Shown one piece after another: positions 61,283-64,000 of a DNA stretch of 64,000 bases (the stretch's first letter is position 1; each line of letters begins with the position of its first letter). This stretch comes from Datnioides undecimradiatus (taxonomy: Eukaryota > Chordata > Actinopteri > Lobotiformes > Datnioididae). The notes beneath the pieces are model-generated. The model saw only the letters and a program-made list of their open reading frames with translations. It ran no database searches and was not told where the DNA came from. A program made the translations under genes and the position numbers. Where the stretch lies: the NCBI GenBank assembly GCA_008933995.1, contig WARS01000029.1, positions 16,243,131 to 16,307,130 of the forward strand, in the 5' to 3' direction.

Positions 61283-61392
61283 CGTGTGTGAGTGTCCGTC
61301 TCTCACCAGGTTCTCCTGGTTGCGTGCGTTCACCCGGTTTTCATCCCCTCTCATGTACTTCACCTCCTCCACTCCCTTCATCTTGTATTCAT
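57255..61392 (-). CDS. C1orf21: C1orf21 homologue (last four coding exons)
   Basis: Small vertebrate protein of unknown function (human form 121 residues). Exons 61307-61392, 59845-59912, 58935-58995 and 57255-57299 join in one frame. The peptide reads EYKMKGVEEVKYMRGDENRV, NARNQENL, EKSSVQYRGKPQKEVAAANI, then SESQQEFFRMLDEKIEK and GRDYCSEGEEEDGT before TAG. Human C1orf21 has VEEVKYM, ARNQENLEKS, SESQQEFFRMLDEKIEKGRDYCSEEE in the same order, so identity is secure. The missing first coding exon should carry about 31 residues beginning MGC, the expected N-myristoylation/palmitoylation signal. It was not found between 61393 and 64000, so intron 1 exceeds 2.6 kb. The protein is acidic at its C-terminus and has no recognised domain. 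Confidence 0.95.
57640..57790 (+). repeat. MITE fragment (AGTACTTTACTT family)
   Basis: Shares ACAAAAGTGCATTT, TTTGAGGTACTTC and CCATTTTATGCTACTTCACA with the elements at 18.3 and 20.2 kb. Confidence 0.55.
58879..58928 (+). repeat. (AC)n microsatellite at exon 4 donor
   Basis: About 24 AC units with one TAT interruption. In the transcript it is (GT)n that starts about 6 nt inside the intron. Confidence 0.95.
58935..58995 (-). CDS. C1orf21: C1orf21 homologue exon 4
   Basis: 61 nt: IHTSESQQEFFRMLDEKIEK, almost identical to human. Flanked by a long polypyrimidine tract before the acceptor and a (GT)n tract directly after the donor GTGAGG. Confidence 0.96.
58996..59082 (-). other. long polypyrimidine tract before C1orf21 exon 4
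   Basis: On the minus strand almost all of these ~85 bases are C or T, running into CTCTCTCAG and the exon. Typical acceptor tracts are 15-25 nt. Confidence 0.85.
59845..59912 (-). CDS. C1orf21: C1orf21 homologue exon 3
   Basis: 68 nt: EKSSVQYRGKPQKEVAAANI then KS and a split Asn codon. This is the least conserved segment compared with human. Acceptor TTTCAG, donor GTAAGT. Confidence 0.93.
59913..61306 (-). other. C1orf21 homologue intron 2
   Basis: 1.4 kb with CA/GT-rich segments at 59932-59950, 60285-60320 and next to exon 2. No other feature. Confidence 0.75.
61235..61290 (+). repeat. (TG)n microsatellite near exon 2 donor
   Basis: TG repeat with a few interruptions; in the transcript it is (CA)n starting about 20 nt after the exon 2 donor. 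Confidence 0.93.
61307..61392 (-). CDS. C1orf21: C1orf21 homologue exon 2
   Basis: 86 nt. The first two bases complete an Asp codon begun in the unseen exon 1. Acceptor CCTTAG, donor GTGAGA; CA-rich repeat follows about 20 nt into the intron. Confidence 0.95.
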
Positions 61393-63549
61393 CTAAGGGG
61401 AGAGTGGTTCAGAGAGAGAGGAGGGGGGCATGATTAAAGGAGGGAAAGAGGCAGGAGGGAAATAAACAACAACATGAAGAAGAAACACCGACCAGATTCC
61501 CTTCATTCATCCGGGGTCAATATGATCTGAAAGGTTAAATAATTGACCCATGTCATATCAGCTTCACTGTACACTCACTGCATTATGTCAACATCACCAA
61601 TGACCAGAGCATCAATTTCAGTTATAATTTGCCCGAGGTAATCTAATAACTATGACCTGATAAAGTGTTTCAGAGAGTGGACGTGACTGCTGAGGTATAA
61701 GTGGGAGGACGTCTGTCGTCTCCTTTCCATTTTAGCTACAGCGACTCATCAGAGGAAAGAGAGGAAGCCAGAGGGAACACACGCGTTTGTGAGGTAAGAG
61801 ATGAGGAGGCAGAAATGACAAGAGGGAGGGGAAAAAAAGAGAAGGAGATGAGGAGGAGAGAGCTGGAGGGATTAAAGATCAGTTGAGCAGCTTCGAGGCT
61901 ACACGGGCAGCTTAGACGATTGAGACAAGCGCAGCGGCGAGAACATTTCCGCCAGCACGCCCCCGCACTGTACATCACTGCCACAGGTAGAGACTCAGGC
62001 AATAAACCAAAGTGTTGAATTAATGCTGCTATACATATCTTAGTGATTTCAATACACCATTTGAATCCTGAATAATTAAAATGAATGCAAAAACTGGTGA
62101 CAGGTAACCAGGAATGAACAAATGAATCGACCCACAGTTCAGAAGCCAATGCTCTCTTACTGGTCATACTGTATTAATCGGGACAAAACATATTTAAAGT
62201 GAGCAGTAAGAAATTAAATATGAAATATCTTATCATACATGAAGTCTTCAAGTAGCTTGTTCAGCACTCCAAAACCCAAATCTATTCACAATAGAGACGG
62301 TGAAAAGTTAATAACACATCACAGAGTGCTTTCTGCCATAGCCTAATTGTTTCAGCATGAACAGAAAATACCTGAAAGACCTGAAACAGGACGCAGAATG
62401 ATCCCCCCCTGGTGATGCTTATACAACACAACAGACAATAATATCTAAATAAATCTGATTATTGTGCAATGTAAAATGACGTGAAGTGTAAAACTCTACG
62501 TACTGCAGCTCTACGTAAGACCAAGCCCCACCTAACCTTGACTAGAACAATACAAGCACGTTGGCATTTCTGCTGACTACCTGGTTGTTGGACATTTTAC
62601 TGATAAAGCAGCTGACACACTCACACACACACACAGGCATATGCTCCTACCTCTCGGCCTTATCTGTTGCACTCTTTGTATTTTGCCCTCACTCTATCAG
62701 CAGTCTGTCTTTCTGTCTGTTTGTTTATCTGCGTGTCTGTCTGTACCCAGCTGAAGGGCTCACTCCTCCCTCCGCTCCATTGCTCACAATCAAACTTGCA
62801 CCTGGATCACGTGTGTGTGTGTGTGTGCATCTGAGTTTCTGTGTGTGCATGTTATCACCTGTGTTTCTTACATCTGACGCGTGCGTCACTGAAATCATTT
62901 CGAAGAAAAAAAAGGAAGAAAGGAGGGAAGCTGACAGATTTTAGGAGAAAGAGAAGAAACATAATGCCGACTGCTTTTCTGCTGTTCTGTTTGTCTCAGG
63001 AATGTAAACGAGTCGGAGCAAAGCAGCTCCTGTCTGAACATGCAGACACACACGCACACAACCATTTTATAACACTACACAGGCTCCCCAAACTAAGATC
63101 TGCTCTATAAACATGCAGCTCATATGGTGCGGCAGCAGGAAACAGAATTAAGAGCATTAAGAATGAAGAGCCTCTGCTCCCCTGTGTATTACAAAGGCCA
63201 TCCACATAAATTTCAAGCTATATTATCTTTACCTTAGGTGGATACACACGAATGAAGAGGGTGTAAAATCAGCTGCCACTGTGGGCTACAGAAATAAATC
63301 CAAATGGACATTTTTAAGCAGCGGTTGGGGGAAAAAAAAAAAAGTCATTTTCTAATTTTGGGTGAGCTGCAGCTCGGCAGGTTGAACAGGCTGAATGTTC
63401 TGCTCCTGTTACAGGATAGTCACCAAGCTTAATGTGACGGGTATAGATAGATCAAAGTGACCCAGCTTACACCAATCAACACTCATCACATCACAGACTT
63501 TGCTTCAATTTAGATAGAAGAAAAAAAAAATTGTCATGCTGTGTAAGTC

Positions 63550-63582
<33 letters not shown>

Positions 63583-64000
63583 TTATTGTCACAAGAAATG
63601 ACAAGGGTGTTTCGTCACGCCGATGCCGGGCTCGCTTTGGGAGAGAGGGAGGGGAAGATGAAAGGGAAGAACTATTTTGAGAATCCATGATTTTGTGATG
63701 TGGACATCTTTCTCATCTCTGATTAGAGACCAGAGCGCTGCACTGACCTTAAGGTATCAACAGCAGTGGCATGTGCACGAGAATGTGTGTATATGTGTGT
63801 GTGCGCGTATGTGCACAAAGTGCATTTCTATTTCAGATAACACTGTGTCTTTGAATCAGCACGTTTGTCATTTTATGCAAGTGTGGCATTTCTATGGGTG
63901 TGAGTCATTTAAATAGCCATCTTTGAGTGTGTGCGTGTGTGTATTTCTGTGTGTAATTCAGTGTGTGTGTAAGTCTGCCTGTCCTGTGGCTATGTCACTC
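61393..64000 (-). other. C1orf21 homologue intron 1 (partial)
   Basis: No exon recognised. Purine-rich stretch at 61735-61875 and a (GT)n tract at 63550-63582. Confidence 0.7.

Noticed and set aside
1-64000. CRISPR array, operon, phage or endogenous viral element
   Set aside because: No regularly spaced direct repeats with unique spacers, no clustered intronless genes, and no reverse transcriptase, integrase or capsid-like frame. The DNA is vertebrate chromosomal sequence.

Overview
The window is vertebrate nuclear DNA, almost certainly from a ray-finned (teleost) fish. The coding signal comes as short exons with GT..AG introns. The protein fragments match vertebrate families. The spacers are full of (CA)n/(TG)n microsatellites and worn interspersed repeats of kinds I recognise from teleost genomes. 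Species cannot be read from the sequence. No bacterial, phage, CRISPR or viral element was seen, and no tRNA or rRNA gene was recognised.

Three protein-coding genes are supported by exon-by-exon reading, all on the minus strand. (1) rgl1, a Ral guanine-nucleotide exchange factor, occupies 221-6467. Its first ten coding exons (411 codons) are here and the 3' half lies beyond base 1. (2) colgalt2, an ER procollagen galactosyltransferase, occupies 25493-48293. All twelve coding exons are present and join without a frame break into 615 residues, from a signal peptide to a C-terminal RDEL. (3) The C1orf21 homologue occupies 57255-61392. Its last four coding exons are here; the exon carrying the N-terminal MGC start lies beyond base 64000. 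For all three, every exon junction was checked for splice dinucleotides and codon phase.

Layout: 1-6.8 kb, 5' half of rgl1 and its promoter. 7.3-7.45 kb, a plus-strand promoter with a ZNF143/Staf-type site and a spliced-looking first exon, but no recognised downstream coding exons. 7.5-25 kb, repeat-rich spacer holding a candidate distant alternative first exon of rgl1 near 16.8 kb. 25-48.4 kb, colgalt2, with a 13.6 kb first intron. 48.4-55.6 kb, spacer with no gene recognised. 55.7-64 kb, 3' UTR and last exons of the C1orf21 homologue.

The genes do not form an operon. RGL1 is cytosolic Ral signalling, COLGALT2 is collagen glycosylation in the ER lumen, and C1orf21 is a small, probably myristoylated protein of unknown role. 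What links them is ancestral synteny: the same three genes are close together on human 1q25, with a different order and orientation here. The most interesting non-coding pattern is dinucleotide repeats at RNA-processing sites. A (GT)n tract begins 33 nt after the predicted poly(A) signal of both colgalt2 and C1orf21, and CA/GT repeats sit within about 25 nt of three 5' splice sites.
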